Shown here in pieces: positions 1-11,212 of a DNA stretch of 64,000 nt. The stretch comes from Conus ventricosus. Taxonomy: Eukaryota; Mollusca; Gastropoda; Neogastropoda; Conidae. The notes beneath the pieces were generated by a model that was not told the origin of the DNA, ran no database searches, and saw nothing but the letters and a program-made list of their open reading frames with translations. A program made the translations under genes and the position numbers. The first letter of the stretch is position 1. Each line of letters begins with the position of its first letter. The stretch is taken from NCBI GenBank assembly GCA_018398815.1, contig CM031601.1:30396521-30460520 (forward strand), given 5' to 3'.

Positions 1-320
1 ACGCCTGCTGCCCAACAAATGCTGCAAACTGCAACCCTTTGCCAGAGGTGCAACTGGCAGAAAGAGCCAGGACTTCATGTGCCCTAATATCAACTCTAGG
101 GGGCTGTAGTTCCTGTGCACAGATGTAGGCCTGCTGAATAACCTGCCTAAGCCGGAAGCTCAACATCTAGACTCTGACAGTAGCGCTCTGCTTGCCACAC
201 CATAACAGGGTGGACAAGGAGCTTCACTCTGCCTCCTGAAATTACATCTTCAATGCTCTGACGGGACAGCGAATCTGCTCCACCTTCTTAAAGTCACTTG
301 AAACACAAAACAAAACGTCA
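1..320 (-). pseudogene. DIRS-type tyrosine recombinase fragment
   Basis: The minus strand encodes a broken stretch containing IRAHEVLALSASCTS (about 95-50). This matches the HxxR-like block of DIRS retrotransposon tyrosine recombinases, which cut and rejoin a circular DNA intermediate during integration. The nucleotide sequence also aligns over most of its length with 38330-38620, where the same block reads IKAHEVQALPTSC. Upstream of the motif are an in-frame stop and a frameshift, and the catalytic tyrosine end lies beyond the window edge. It abuts the 3' end of a LINE at about 320-330. I read it as a dead remnant. Confidence 0.6.
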
Positions 321-329
321 TCCACACAA

Positions 330-2483
330 CCCTTTAAAATACATCTTTTAAAACCACACTGGAAATTTCAGTAAAAATCTTACTTCCTTAAAATCTTAGA
401 TCAGAAGAAAAATGTTGATCTCTTTTAGAATTTCAAAGACTATATCAGGTGGGACATCTCTGCACAAGGTTTTCAAGGCGTCTGCTGTAAAACATTTACG
501 TCTCACATCATGCAAGTCCCAACACTCTAACACAACATGTTCCACTGTGAGTGGCACATAACATGGAATGCACCACAGAGCTTCTTCATCTTTAAAAGAT
601 AAGAATGGGTGTAAAAGGAGTGCCCTGTGTGCAAATGGCACAAAGCTATTTAATCTTTACAGCGCCCCTGGAAAATAGTAAAAACTCTTTCAGGTTTGGA
701 TGGATCTGGAAGTTTGTTATCCGTCTGCAGTTTCCATTCTTCTTGCCAGAGGTCTTTGACATAAGCCCGAGCTTTGGGTTTAAGATCTGTATGAAGGATA
801 GATCATCTACTCAACTCTTTCTTTGTGGCACTCTTTTCAAGTTGATCAACCACCTCATTGCCTCAAATGCCAATATGGCTGTGAACCCATGCAAAAACTA
901 TGTTGTATCCATCAGATTTCACAGAGGTGTATATTTCAAATAATTTCAGAAGCTGATGGTGTTTCAGGTTACGGCTGGCAATGGTCTCCAAAGCAGAAAG
1001 GGAGTCTGACAAAATGAGAAAATCTTTGTTTTTTTTAGAAACCATTTCAGGACCAAAGCTGTCAGCTCAGCAGTGTAGATGGAACTGTCAGTGGGAATGT
1101 GTTCAGAACATCTCTGAGAAAGACCCGTTGCACAAAACACAGGACAAGCAGCCCCCTCCTCAAATTTGGAGCCATCAGTAAAAACCCTTCTGAAGGATGC
1201 AAAAAAGGACCTTTACGCCAAGGAGCCAGTGGTATCTTTATGATATGAGGCTAAATCAAACCAGATCTCTGGAGTGAGGAAAGTCCATGGTGGGTCATCA
1301 GGAAACTTGCACAAATCACACACGACTCCAAGGTCTATATCTGTATTGTTCAAGTGGGGAAGAACGCAAATTCCCAAGGGTGGAATGGAACTGGGAAGTC
1401 ATCAATTTCTTTTGAAACTTGGGTCAAAAACACAGTCATATGCAGGGTTTTGGGGTTCTGAAAATAGATTCCAACAGTAGTTCAAGGTAAGTTTCAGCCA
1501 ATGGTTTTAGAGGGATGGTTCTCCTGCCTCAGTATATAAACTGTAAACAGGGGTGGTGCGGAACACATCCAGACAGATTCGAAGCTCTGATGGTGGATGG
1601 GACCTAAAGTTTCCAGGCAGGAATGTCTTGCAGAGCCGTAGATGACACACCCATAATCCAGTTTGCAGTGGACCAAAACCCTGTAAATATGGAGAACAGT
1701 TTTCTTGTCAGTGCCCAGATCTGTGCGCTGTGCGTGCCACAACTCTCAGAATGTTCAGTGCTTTCTGACATGCAGTTTTGAGTTACTGGATGAGACTTTT
1801 AATAAAAATTAACAACCAGAAATTTGGCTTCTTTCACAGCTGGAATGATGGGTTTGACCAAACAAAATTTCAGGATCAGCCAAGATGTGATGAAAGTTTT
1901 GAAAATGACTACACTGAGCGTTGGTATTTGAAGAGGTAAACTCTCAGTTTTCCTCAGCCCACTGTTGGATCTTATCCACACAAAGTTGGAGTCAACATTG
2001 TCCACTGGCATAGGAGGTTCCGACTGGGTAAAGTCATCAAAAGAGAGGACTGGGAACCCCGATTTACAGAACTGACAATCTCGTTAATTTTGATACTGAA
2101 GACAGCAGGAGTAAAAATGCTCCCTTGGGGTACACCCAACTCCTGCCCATGGATGTCATACAGTGTGGTGCCAATACAGACTTGGAACTACCAAAAACGT
2201 CCCCAAAGATGGAGTATGGCTACCTTAATGGCGGGATAAAAAACGACTATACACACAAAACTCCACTGCCTGTCTATACAGGCAGCGTTTGCAGGAGTAT
2301 CAGCCTGCATACACTGAAAGAAAGAAAAAAAAAAAAGGAACTGCCAATCAGCCAGAAAGCTTTGAATAAATACAGGCAGATGCCCAAGAAAACCAAGTTT
2401 ATGGAGATCTGTAAGTATTCCATATTTCTAAGTGGCATCATAGACTTTCTCCAGATAAAAAAAAGACAGCAAACACATGTTTA
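330..2483 (-). mobile_element. I/Jockey-superfamily LINE copy 1, 3' half (RT to 3' end)
   Basis: This is the 3' half of a non-LTR retrotransposon on the minus strand. It aligns with the fuller copy at 11440-13480 along its whole length. Recognisable pieces are the stretch after the reverse transcriptase (LVHCKLDYGCVIYGSA near 1680-1635) and the RNase H core (SDSLSALETI near 1010-980, followed by WVHSHIGI near 870). Many stops and frameshifts break the frame, so it cannot make protein. It is interrupted by a SINE at 2195-2336 and by the piggyBac element beginning at 2488. The LINE continues at 7374. Unlike copies 2 and 3, it lacks the TTATC tail and stops at the DIRS scrap. Confidence 0.8.
2195..2336 (+). 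mobile_element. Short SINE with 11-bp target duplication
   Basis: A roughly 142-bp insert interrupts the LINE. It ends in an A-rich tail (about 2319-2336) and is bounded by an 11-bp direct repeat, GGAACTACCAA at 2184-2194 and GGAACTGCCAA at 2337-2347, with one mismatch. The LINE copy at 13.3 kb lacks the insert. The interior (GGCGGGATAAAAAACG, then CACAAAACTCCACTGCC) reappears at 38094-38180. Similar short SINEs with GAA-rich tails are, from memory, common in mollusc genomes. It has no protein coding capacity and would depend on LINE machinery. Confidence 0.75.
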
Positions 2484-3429
2484 TTAACCCCTTCGCTGCT
2501 ATCATATTTTGCTAAGTCCCATGCTAAGAATTTTTTTTAGAAAAACACAAAAATCACGCCTATGATTTTCATTTGCTTATAATTCAGAAGATACTGAAGA
2601 TACCTACATAAAAGTATATATCAAATGAAAGGAAACTGAATGAAGAATCTGTAACAATAATATAATGGAATGATTATGCTAGAATGACACATGAACTCCT
2701 TGAAATGCAATATAAAAAATGAAAAAAATCAATCAGGATGCCATTAGATGATGCTGGAGCTCACAGCAGTCCATAGCACATTTTGTATTGAAGATTTACA
2801 GTGTATAATGATCCAGGAAGCAGTGTCCAGCCACAACATAGCACACTCTGGCCACACAAAGAATGAAAGGCGTTTATCTCCCAGTTTCTGTCGCCTGTAG
2901 AATTCCGAAAAAAACAAAAATCAAGCCTATGACTTTCATTTGCTTATAGTTCAGAAGATATTGAAGATAGCCACATAAAAGTTATATCAAATGAAAGGAA
3001 ATTAAATGAAAAATCTGTTTGTAACAATAACATAATGGAATGATATGCTAGAATGACACATGAACTCCTTGAAATGCAATATAAAAAATGAAAAAAATCA
3101 ATTAGGATGTTATTAGGTGATGCTGGAGCTCACAGCAGTCCATAGCACATTTTCTATTGAAGATTTACAGTGTACAATGATCCAGGAAGCAGTGTCCAGC
3201 CACACAAAGAATGAAAGGCACTTATCTCCCAGTTTCTGTCGCCTGTAGAATTCAGAAAAACGCAAAACTCACGCCTATGACTTTCATTTGCTTATAGTTC
3301 AGATGATATTGAAGATAGCTGCATAAAAAATATATGAAATGAAAGGAAAATGAATGACAAATCTGTTTGTAACAAAAATATAATGAAATGGTGTGCCAGA
3401 ATGTCACACAAACTCCTTGAAATGCAATA

Positions 3430-4123
3430 CAGTGGAGTCCATCTATATGTCGGCATGCATATATGTCGGCGTCCGCTTATATGTCGGGAGACCCCCTTGG
3501 ACGGAATCCGTCCCTTCTTTGTATGACTAAAAACTCGGGACGCTATATGTCGGGTCTGATGGCGGCAAGCACGCTTATGTGGCGGGTCAGCTGAGATCAA
3601 GTGGCAACTTTGACAACTAATCAACCCGCCACAGTGAGTGCAGCAACGCCGCGGGAGGGTGAGACAAGTGTTCACAGGCTAGACTCCTTCACTCTCACAA
3701 GTGTGAGACAGTCATTCCTTGCTCAAACGCTGCCAACATGGCCACACCAAAGAAAAGGATCAACCTCTCTGTAGCTGACAAGTTGAAAATGCTTGACAGA
3801 ATAAAGGCCGGAGAACCGAGACAAAAACTTGTTGCAGAGATGGGGATTTTGAATTTTGGTTTCCCATCATTTTTCTTTCTTTGTCCTGTTAGTTTTGTCT
3901 CTGATTGATCTGTGATCTTCAGTCTTCTGTCATTCATGTTGTTGTTTTTCTCTTCTAAGTCATTTGCTGTGCACTGGTATGGGTTCGCAAGTTATGACGG
4001 AGTTGCTTCCCTTGACCCTGACACCCCCCCCCCCCCCCCCCCGACTTCACGTATATGTCGGGTCCGCTTATATGTCGGGTCAAATGGCTGGACAAACACC
4101 CGTCATATATCCGGACTCCACTG
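3430..4123 (+). mobile_element. pogo/Tigger-like element, internally deleted
   Basis: The ends form an inverted repeat beginning CAGTGGAGTCC, with TATATGTCGG-type motifs repeated just inside. A TA duplication flanks it (3428-3429 and 4124-4125), as expected for the Tc1/mariner/pogo superfamily. Excising it restores the surrounding piggyBac repeat unit exactly (GAAATGCAA-TA-CAAAGAAATG). It keeps only the first part of a transposase gene (3738-3860) and has lost the catalytic DDE region, so it would need a transposase from elsewhere. A C tract of about 17 bases lies at 4025-4042. Confidence 0.85.
3738..3862 (+). pseudogene. pogo/Tigger transposase N-terminal HTH remnant
   Basis: From the ATG at 3738 the plus strand reads MATPKKRINLSVADKLKML and continues DRIKAGEPRQKLVAEMGIL. 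This is the CENP-B/pogo-type N-terminal helix-turn-helix that binds the element's own terminal repeats. The similarity ends near 3860, where unrelated AT-rich sequence begins. The second DNA-binding HTH and the DDE nuclease domain are missing, which fits an internal deletion. The ATG sits about 300 bp inside the left terminus, the usual position in this group. Confidence 0.7.
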
Positions 4124-4299
4124 TACAAAGAAATGAAGATGTCAATCATGATATAATCAGATGATGCTGACCTCACAGCAGTTTATAGTACACTTTGTGT
4201 TGGAGTTATACAGTGTACAAAGACCCATGAAGCAGTGTCCAGCCACACCATAGCACAGCCAAGCCACACAAAGAACGAAAGGTGTGTATCTCCAAGTTT

Positions 4300-6125
4300 C
4301 TATCGCCAGTAGAAACGCTGAGTGTGATAGTTCCAGAAGCAGTCTTCCAAACACAATCCTGGTTTGCGGGGGCAGTCTGGGCAGTAATACCTGGTGTCTT
4401 TCCTCTGCCCTTTCTTCCAGCAGACACAGCACCTCTTTGATGGCTGCGCTTTATTTTGGGTAGGGGGCAGCACACCGATGAAGTGTCGAGCACACAACCT
4501 TACAGCATGGTCGTCCTCAGCATTAGCTGGATCTTTGTCGCCAAAAATCATCTCATTGATGACTTCTTTCTGGAAGTCAAGGAAGGAGCTGCTGTTTCCA
4601 TCCTTCCTGAACAAAATGTGTGCATTCAGCATGGCAATTTGCCTGATTCGCACACACAGGTTTTTGTACCATTTCATGGCTTTGCATGTTGCATCGTATG
4701 GCTGCAACTGCTGATCATGGCGGTCCACAGTCCCCATGTTCTTGTTGTAGTCCAAAATGGCTGGGGGCTTGACAGCTTGTTGTCCTTGTTGCTGATCGTC
4801 GGCTGCAGGTTTGTGGCAGGTGGTCAGCATGTGAACATCCCTTTTGTCAGCAAACTTCTGGGCAAGAAGGTGCTGACAAACTCTGCTTTCAGTCTGTCCC
4901 CTTGGCACACGCAACTCTCGAAGGCAGGCTGGGACTCTTGGGAGACGGACAGTGCCGCAACACGATGTGTTTTGTGCATGCAAAATATCAAACAGGTCAC
5001 AGGATGTGTACCAATTGTCAACAAACAATCTGTATCCTTGGTTCAGCAGCGGCAACATGAGATGCACCACCTCCTTGCCTGAACGTCCAAGGCTGGCAGC
5101 TTCAGGTGGCAAATTGGCATCAAGTTCTGCTGTGCTTTCATCTTTTCCGGCATACACTCTGAATCTGTAAGTGTATCCTGAGCTATCACACAGGAGGAAT
5201 ATTTTGATGCCAAATCGTGCCCTCTTCAATGGGATATACTGCTTGAACACCAAGCGACCTTTCCATAGCAGCAGGGATTCATCCATGGCAATGTTTCTTC
5301 CTGGCATGAACACAGTTTGAAAAGTCTCAAAAAAGTGATCAAGCACAGGCGGTATCTTGAACAGCCTGTCTCGATTGGGTACCCCAGCTGGTGGCAATTC
5401 ATCATTGTCAGCCAGAATTTCAGTAGCAGCAAAAATCAGTCACGAGACAAGGCAGCAGGAAAGGGGGCTGTTCGGATCAGTAGATCCTGACTCCAGTAGC
5501 TGTTGATGTCTGTTTTTTTTCACAATTCCCATCAACAGCATTACTCCCAAAAATTTCCGAATTTCTTCATTCGTTGTTGGTACCTAAGCCCTTGCTCTTG
5601 AACTTGGTTTCAGGCGTTGTGTTGCTATGTACTCTTCTGCCTACTTGTTAGTCTGAATCCTGAAATGTTGGATCAGGTCACTGATGTATAAACTGAAATA
5701 ATCAGCAGCAGTAAAGTTGGTGGTGTCCACCTGAATCCCTTCATTAGCAGTAAAATCAGGGATGTCAGGTTCAAAATTGTCGGGCACAATCCAGACACGC
5801 TGATCCTGGCACCCACCCCGTCGATGACCAGGCTGCCGTCCTCTACCTCGAGCACCACTACCTCTTCCTCTCCACCCTCTTCCTCCCCTTCCTCTTCCAG
5901 CAGACCCAGCACCAGGAGGTCCAGCACCAGCAGGTCCAGCAACAGGCCCAGCACCAGCAGGTCCAGGCTGAACATCGTCTCCATGCTGCATCAGCCTAGC
6001 TGTAACACATTGAAAGCAAGAGTTAAATTTTCCACAGAAATATTTCATGAAATAAAAAGAAAATATACCAAACAAACACACACACACACAAATACACACA
6101 TAAATACACACACACATGAACACAC

Positions 6126-6170
<45 letters not shown>

Positions 6171-7102
6171 CGTAAACAAGCCACGCCCTCTTCTGTTAGT
6201 CCAACAAAATTCAAATAAACAGCACACAAAATCACTTCAAAATGATAACAAATTTTTGTATCTACTCTTGCTTTCAGTTTATGAAAATATTCATAAATAC
6301 ATACACACTATAAGCGAACAAACATACACAAACTGAAATTGGGTCATCAGCATGCCACGCCCCCTTTCATTTTCATCAAGCAAACACTGCAAACAATCCA
6401 ATGAGGTATGCTTCTGAACTAGTAACTTCACTGCAACATTGTTTAGATCAGTATTATTTATCACCGTGTGCTTTCAGTTTTCTAGAAAAAGTATCATCAA
6501 CAGTCACACACACACACACACTTATACACACACACACTTTTCCCCCTACTCCCACCCTGCCCCTCATACGAACACACACAGGCCATAGGGAAGAGTTGGG
6601 CACACATCGGTAAGAAAACACTTGTAAACCACAAGCAAACCAAACACACGCAGCGTGACTGAGAGCGAGCGAGCGAGCGACTGACACTGGCACACGAGCC
6701 CAACGCCTTGAAAGTCGGTCAATCACACTGGTCATTGATGACTGGCTCGCTCACCGACGCGGCCCCGATCAACGGTACAGACATACAATACACACGCTTG
6801 GTCGTTCTGTTCATAATTATACTGAGAAAAAAAGCAACACCATTATGTTATAAAATTGAATGAATCTCTCAAATACACTCACCTGCGTCTTGAATTATTG
6901 GATCTCCATGCTCTGAGTCCGACTCGGACGACGAGTCATTCAACAAAGCTTCTTCCACTTCCAGATCAAACTCTGGGTCGTTAGCATCAACTTCACGAGG
7001 TTTGATGCCAGCTGGATCAAAATCTTTATCTCCACTATCTTCATCTCAGTAAATTTCATCAATAACCTCAGCAACTGTATAGCTTCGTTGTGGGGCAGCC
7101 AT
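4300..7102 (-). pseudogene. piggyBac transposase, two exons, inactivated
   Basis: Exon 1 (7102-6883) starts MAAPQRSYTVAEVIDE and is acidic. It ends at a CAG|GTGAGT donor. Exon 2 begins at 5999 after TTACAG, and the reading phase joins correctly. It starts with a Gly/Pro/Arg-rich stretch and then the DDE_Tnp_1_7 domain: PDIPDFTANEG, ISDLIQHFRIQTNK, the first catalytic Asp in NIAMDESLLLWKG (near 5280), the second in LFVDNWYTS (near 5025), and the third in MGTVDRHDQQ (near 4735). The C-terminal Cys-rich zinc domain (CCVCWKKG, CPDCPRKPG) follows, with the stop near 4300. Breaks are an in-frame TGA in exon 1 (about 7048), two TAGs near 5638 and 5586, and frame changes and a stop between about 5520 and 5400. 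All three catalytic Asp residues survive. Confidence 0.88.
5999..6882 (-). other. piggyBac intron with CA microsatellites
   Basis: The intron is bounded by GTGAGT (6882 downward) and TTACAG (ending at 6000) on the minus strand. It contains CA-rich arrays at 6071-6168 and 6504-6536 and a short GAGC run near 6660-6680. No coding signal is visible. Long Cys-Val and His-Thr reading frames here are microsatellite artefacts. Confidence 0.7.
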
Positions 7103-7373
7103 GGCTTTGAATACTAAAAGTACGACTTCATAGTACCTTGCTGATTGATTGTCATAAATTATGTAAATGAACCAATCATCTTGAACAAATGGTACACCAA
7201 AAGCAAAGAGTGGTCAAGGGAGCTTATCAAATCATAAATAGAGGGATTTTCGGCAATGCTGGACGAAACAGAAAGAGTGTTGAATCATGACGAACAGCGT
7301 TCGTCAACTACGCATTGCAGACAGCACTTTTCACGACGAACGCCGTACGTCAACAGCGCAGTGAACAGTTTAA

Positions 7374-9150
7374 TGAAGGCATTGCAGTTGGTGGTTTCAA
7401 GCCTGACTAAATGGTCAACAGCAGAATGGTACTTCCTGGACCCACACTGTTCATTGGCCAAAAGTCCTTTGGTTTCCGACTTAAACATCAGACAGGAGTT
7501 GAATATTTTTTCTATTAGCTTGCAGAGGCAGCTGGCCAGAGCTACTGGACAATAACTTTAAGGGTTGGTATAGGCTTTTCCAGGCTTGGGAATATGAATG
7601 ATCAGGGTTTTCCGCCAGGCCGGTGGAAAGTACACTTAGTCCAGATATGGTTGTAAACTTTCAGAAGGTTCTGGAGACAGCTCTCATGGGAGCATAGGCC
7701 AATGGTGATGTGGCATAGCTAAAAAAAATTACAGGAGACTGCTCTTTGAAACTATGGTGTACTTTGTTTCTAATAAGCTGCACAGTTTTCAAGAGAGATG
7801 GTTTATGCAAACACTTTGGCAAATTTACAGTTCGCAACATGTGACATATGGTGGGTACACAGTATCTTCACTGCGTTCACCTTATTGCATATACTATCAT
7901 TCTGATTATTGTGTATCGTGCAGAAGGCATTACTGTCAACAAAAACATAAAGGAAATTCTCGTAGCTCAAATAACAAAGACACAGGTGATCACCAAACTT
8001 ATGGCACGTTTCGGACCGATGAAAAGCAGCCGCGGCACCTGAGATGGGTACCCTTCAAAATTAAGCCAAAAGGGACAGTGCGTCCCAAGATTTTTTATGT
8101 TAACATGATTTTTTGTGATCTATACACTCTAAAGCACCAAAAAATACATGACAAATTTAATAGGGGTGGGGGGGTGGTGACAGGTGGACCGTTTCTCGTG
8201 ACGGAGTAAATGGAGGTAAGCTGGAGACCCATAATTCAGCCAACACCAATCCACCTCTGAAAAGACATCTTCCAGAAGTAGACCTCTGGATGTAAAATTC
8301 ACACTACCACAAAGAGGATTGTACCCACTGAAATCACCCAATGGCAAAAAAGGTCGTGGAACTTCTCCAATCAGACTGACCAGCTCTTGCCAACTGAGCT
8401 AGATAGATGGTGGTGTATATAAAGAACACACTGTTACTGTTTTATGCAGTTATTTTTCTGGCTTTTAAAGTTGTATCTAAATCAACTGGGCTGAACACAA
8501 GAGACTTGTGTATGAGCAGTAAGACTCCCCACATTACTCCTTCTGAAGTGGGTTGTCATGTTTTAGAGAGAACATTAAAACCAGAAAGAGTAAACATCTT
8601 CTCATTCTGAATTTTAGTTTCTTGCAGAGCCAACACGACAGGTTTCAGATTGTGGCAATGCAGCTGCAGCTCCTCAAAATTGGAAAAGAGACCCCAGACG
8701 TTCCAATGAAACATTTTTTACTCCACCACGGCAAGAAAAGGAAGACAGTGAACAACTCACTCCATTTCTGCATCCTCGTTGTCAGACTGGAGAGGAGAAA
8801 ATTTGTTTTCAGCTGTTGGATCAGTATGCTTGGGGCCAGGAAGTCTTTTCTCCTGGCCCTTTTTCCTTGTGGAGGTTGAAGGGGCAGACGAAGACCCATC
8901 CACATCTATCACCTCCACACTCGTCTCCTCGGGGACATTTGGATGGGCTCCAGGACCTTTGGGGAGAACAGCTAGTTTCCTGTTCCCATCTTTTCCAGGG
9001 CAGCAAGGTTGGAGGGATCTGGGAGGGGTCTGTTTCCCAGCCTCCTCAGCAGCAGACTTTTTCTCCTGCTGGAGAGACAGGGAGTTAGCGAGTTTAACAC
9101 CTCCACTGAGGGCGCTGATCCTCCTCTGAGGTATTGCTGATCTTTTTAAT
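7374..9150 (-). mobile_element. I/Jockey-superfamily LINE copy 1, 5' half (endonuclease, RT start)
   Basis: This is the continuation of the LINE broken by piggyBac. The segment 7377-7560 aligns with the RT start of the copy at 13490-13640. Further on, the minus strand encodes apurinic-like endonuclease blocks: PLGDFSGYNPLCGS, GLLLEDVFSEVDWCWLNYG (about 8345-8230) and NFEELQLHCHN (about 8685-8655). Proline/lysine-rich, ORF1-like sequence reaches about 9150. Frameshifts, stops and a non-homologous patch near 8040-8170 break it. The family-level call rests on the RNase H and gag of the better copy at 11.3-17.3 kb. Confidence 0.7.
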
Positions 9151-9339
9151 CTTTTTGCATAAGTTTTTCTGATCCATATGTTGGTTTTTCTTGCGCAGAT
9201 TTAGAAAAATGAAACGCATCTGCCTGACAGGAGACAAGACACTGTCTGGACTTTTTTAACAGCAGCTGAGTATGACAATGCTGATAAAAGTTGAATGCTG
9301 AGCACCAGTTCTTGGCTTCATGGAAGGGAACTCTTTTTT

Positions 9340-9765
9340 GAGTCTTTACTTGCTGGATTGTTTTTTTTTTTTTTTTTTTTTTTTACAAATTTCCATTTTG
9401 AACAGTTCCATGAGGAAGAGGGGTGGCTGCTGCCACAGTTGGTACAAAGGGCTTGTCCCTGGCAAGGCCATTAATAGACTGTGTTGCAGTACCAACCACA
9501 GATCTGCCAGAGCATCTGTCATGAACAGCGAAGGCTGATGGGTCTGGAACAGGAAACACAAAAACTGGTAGCTGTTTGTGCCATCTGGTGGCAAACAGGT
9601 CAACATGGGGGACCAGAACCTGGAAAACCTACTGGAGTGATGATTTATCATCCCTTTTGAAGAAGGAGTTGCTCCTTGCTGAAAAAGAGAGTCTGCCAGA
9701 ATATTCGGTTCACCCGAAATGTGCCTTACCAGAAGGGAGATTTTATTTTTACCCTCTCCCCCTCT
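9340..9765 (-). pseudogene. DIRS RNase H-region fragment
   Basis: The minus strand encodes, across frames, a block corresponding to the DIRS sequence that follows RNase H (PMLTCLPPDGTNSYQF; the family pattern is a VDLFATR.N..LP-type run). The nucleotide text aligns with 57540-57725 in the large DIRS element. A 24-base T run at 9361-9384 marks the low-coordinate side. It is frameshifted and isolated, so it is a remnant. Confidence 0.55.
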
Positions 9766-9804
9766 CCCTTAATATCAAGAAAGGGGGGAGGGGGTAAAAA
9801 TAAA
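9742..9804. repeat. Near-perfect palindrome with short loop
   Basis: The left arm TTTTATTTTTACCCTCTCCC (from 9742, running to about 9770) pairs with the right arm 9779-9804, which ends GGGGGTAAAAATAAA. The loop is about 8 bases. It could form a hairpin as single-stranded DNA or RNA. It lies at the edge of a DIRS fragment and may be a transposon end. No gene assignment is possible. Confidence 0.6.
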
Positions 9805-9990
9805 TCTTCAGATTTTCTTTAATCACCAAAGCAACCCAAATGTGTGACATGACTTCCCACTGAAGGAAAAAAAAACTAACAGAGGCAAAGAGCATTCAGG
9901 ACACCAGCCTTGCAAAACCTGTGAGAAACCAAAGGAAGGGAATTCCCAAAATGTGAAGGGCCCAAAACAGGAGATGTCTCTAAAAGGCTT

Positions 9991-10113
9991 AAAAATCACT
10001 GCACATATCTTTATCTCACTGGCACTCTTTTCTATCAATTCCTGTAAGGCACTATTTATGAACATGATTTTCAGAAAATTTGTACCTGACTAAAGATATG
10101 TGCAGTGATTTTT
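9991..10113. repeat. 23-bp perfect inverted repeat
   Basis: AAAAATCACTGCACATATCT (9991-10010, extending to 10013) is exactly inverted at 10091-10113, with 77 bases between the arms. The arms could be termini of a tiny foldback element or part of a DIRS end. No target duplication is evident. Confidence 0.55.
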
Positions 10114-11200
10114 TTTTCATCCAACACCAGAAGCCATCAAAGTAGCAGATTCAATGCTGACTTAGGAGATGCCAAGGTGAATGACAAAGAGAACAACACC
10201 TGTCTTGGTGTTGATGTGATACAACGCAACTTTAGAGGATTAACCTGCCAAGCAGCCAAAGAATGAGAAACTCTTCTTCGGAATGGAAAGACAATTTAAA
10301 GAATTACTTGTGGGAACCCATTATGAATCCAGATCAAAGTCTCCAAAATCAGAGAACCAAAACAGGTATGTTCCATCACCAAGGAAATGGAGAAGACTCA
10401 GCTAGTTCCAACATGGTGCAATCACTTTGATTGGCTTATTTGGGAACTGTGAGTTCTTTACTGTAAAAAAAATTGTATACTGAAGGTGGGGGGGGGGAGC
10501 TAGATGTTATGGTGAAGTTCCAGTCAAGTGGGGATAAGACCTTTGTTTGGACAGGTAAGTATGAGAAAAGCATACCATTTCAAGCACTCCAGCTCCAAAA
10601 GATGAAACATGAAAGTACCACCAAATCAAATAATCAATCTTGTAAACACAGGAAACAATCACAATTACACAACAATCAAGAGAATATGCTTCATATATTG
10701 ATCATCTTGATAATTTCTCATCACACAGTCTAAGATCTTGCCTTCAGACACAAATATATGTACAATATATAAAAGCAAATTTTGAAAACCGAGGCCAAAG
10801 GTTTAATACTGTGAAAAGGCCACTCAAAAATCTCTGACAAACTGCCAAATTATCAATGCCAGTAATAGACAACAAGATGCAAAGCAGAGAAAGTTACTCC
10901 CACTTTAGATCTATCTTGAATAACTGTGTAAAAAAACGTTACAATCAAACTTGTGTCATAAAAAAAAAAAAAACGTCACAATCAAACATGCGTCATAATG
11001 TATTCATCACTGAGATAAGAAATCGGCAAAATACTTACAGAGATATTCCATAAAGAAGAAACCTGTTTGGGCTGTTATAGCCGTTAGTAAAGGATATTCC
11101 GGGGTAAAATAAAACATCAGGCATCATCTGTGACCCATAATGAACAAAAAACCCTACAAATTTTCAGGAAGATCGGCCTAGAAGTTTTGTCTAGAGCGAG
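10114..11200. other. Non-coding, with one DIRS-terminus-like motif
   Basis: The only recognisable item is TTTGTTTGGACAGGTAAGTAT at about 10540-10560. This matches the DIRS terminal inverted repeat seen at 36734-36750 and, inverted, at 36796-36825. A G run lies at 10487-10497. The rest is AT-rich, without convincing coding or RNA signals. Confidence 0.45.
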
Positions 11201-11212
11201 GGGAACACATTT

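Larger units (their letters stand above)
2535..4320 (-). repeat. Tandem repeats of the piggyBac transposase 3' end
   Basis: Units of about 350-370 bp begin near 2535, 2908 and 3257. The last is interrupted by another element and resumes at 4126. Each carries the same landmarks in order: GCCTATGACTTTCATTTGC, GAAATGCAATA, GATGCTGGAGCTCACAGCAG, then CCAGTTTCTGTCGCCTGTAG. The final landmark overlaps the transposase stop codon region near 4300, so the repeated unit is the transposase tail plus 3' flank. The array lies between the coding region and the left terminus. Copies differ by small substitutions and by one 14-bp deletion near 3200. Confidence 0.8.
2488..7369 (-). mobile_element. piggyBac DNA transposon inserted in a LINE
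   Basis: The element is flanked by TTAA on both sides (2484-2487 and 7370-7373), the diagnostic target duplication of piggyBac. Its ends form an imperfect inverted pair: TTAACCCCTTCGCTGC on the left and, read inward on the minus strand, TTAAACTGTTCACTGC on the right. Removing the insert restores the LINE, matching the uninterrupted copy around 13480. It holds a two-exon transposase pseudogene on the minus strand, a CA-rich intron, and a 3' region expanded into tandem repeats of about 350-370 bp, one of them hit by a pogo/Tigger element. In-frame stops and frameshifts make it non-autonomous now. Confidence 0.88.

Noticed and set aside
4456..5082. A 208-codon plus-strand frame
   Set aside because: It lies antisense to the piggyBac transposase, whose domain order and catalytic residues are clear.
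6020..6240. Long Cys/Val-rich frames (VCVCVCV) on the minus strand
   Set aside because: They are translations of a CA microsatellite in the piggyBac intron. Similar frames at 22.2, 31.4, 45.4, 61.9 and 62.6 kb have the same cause.
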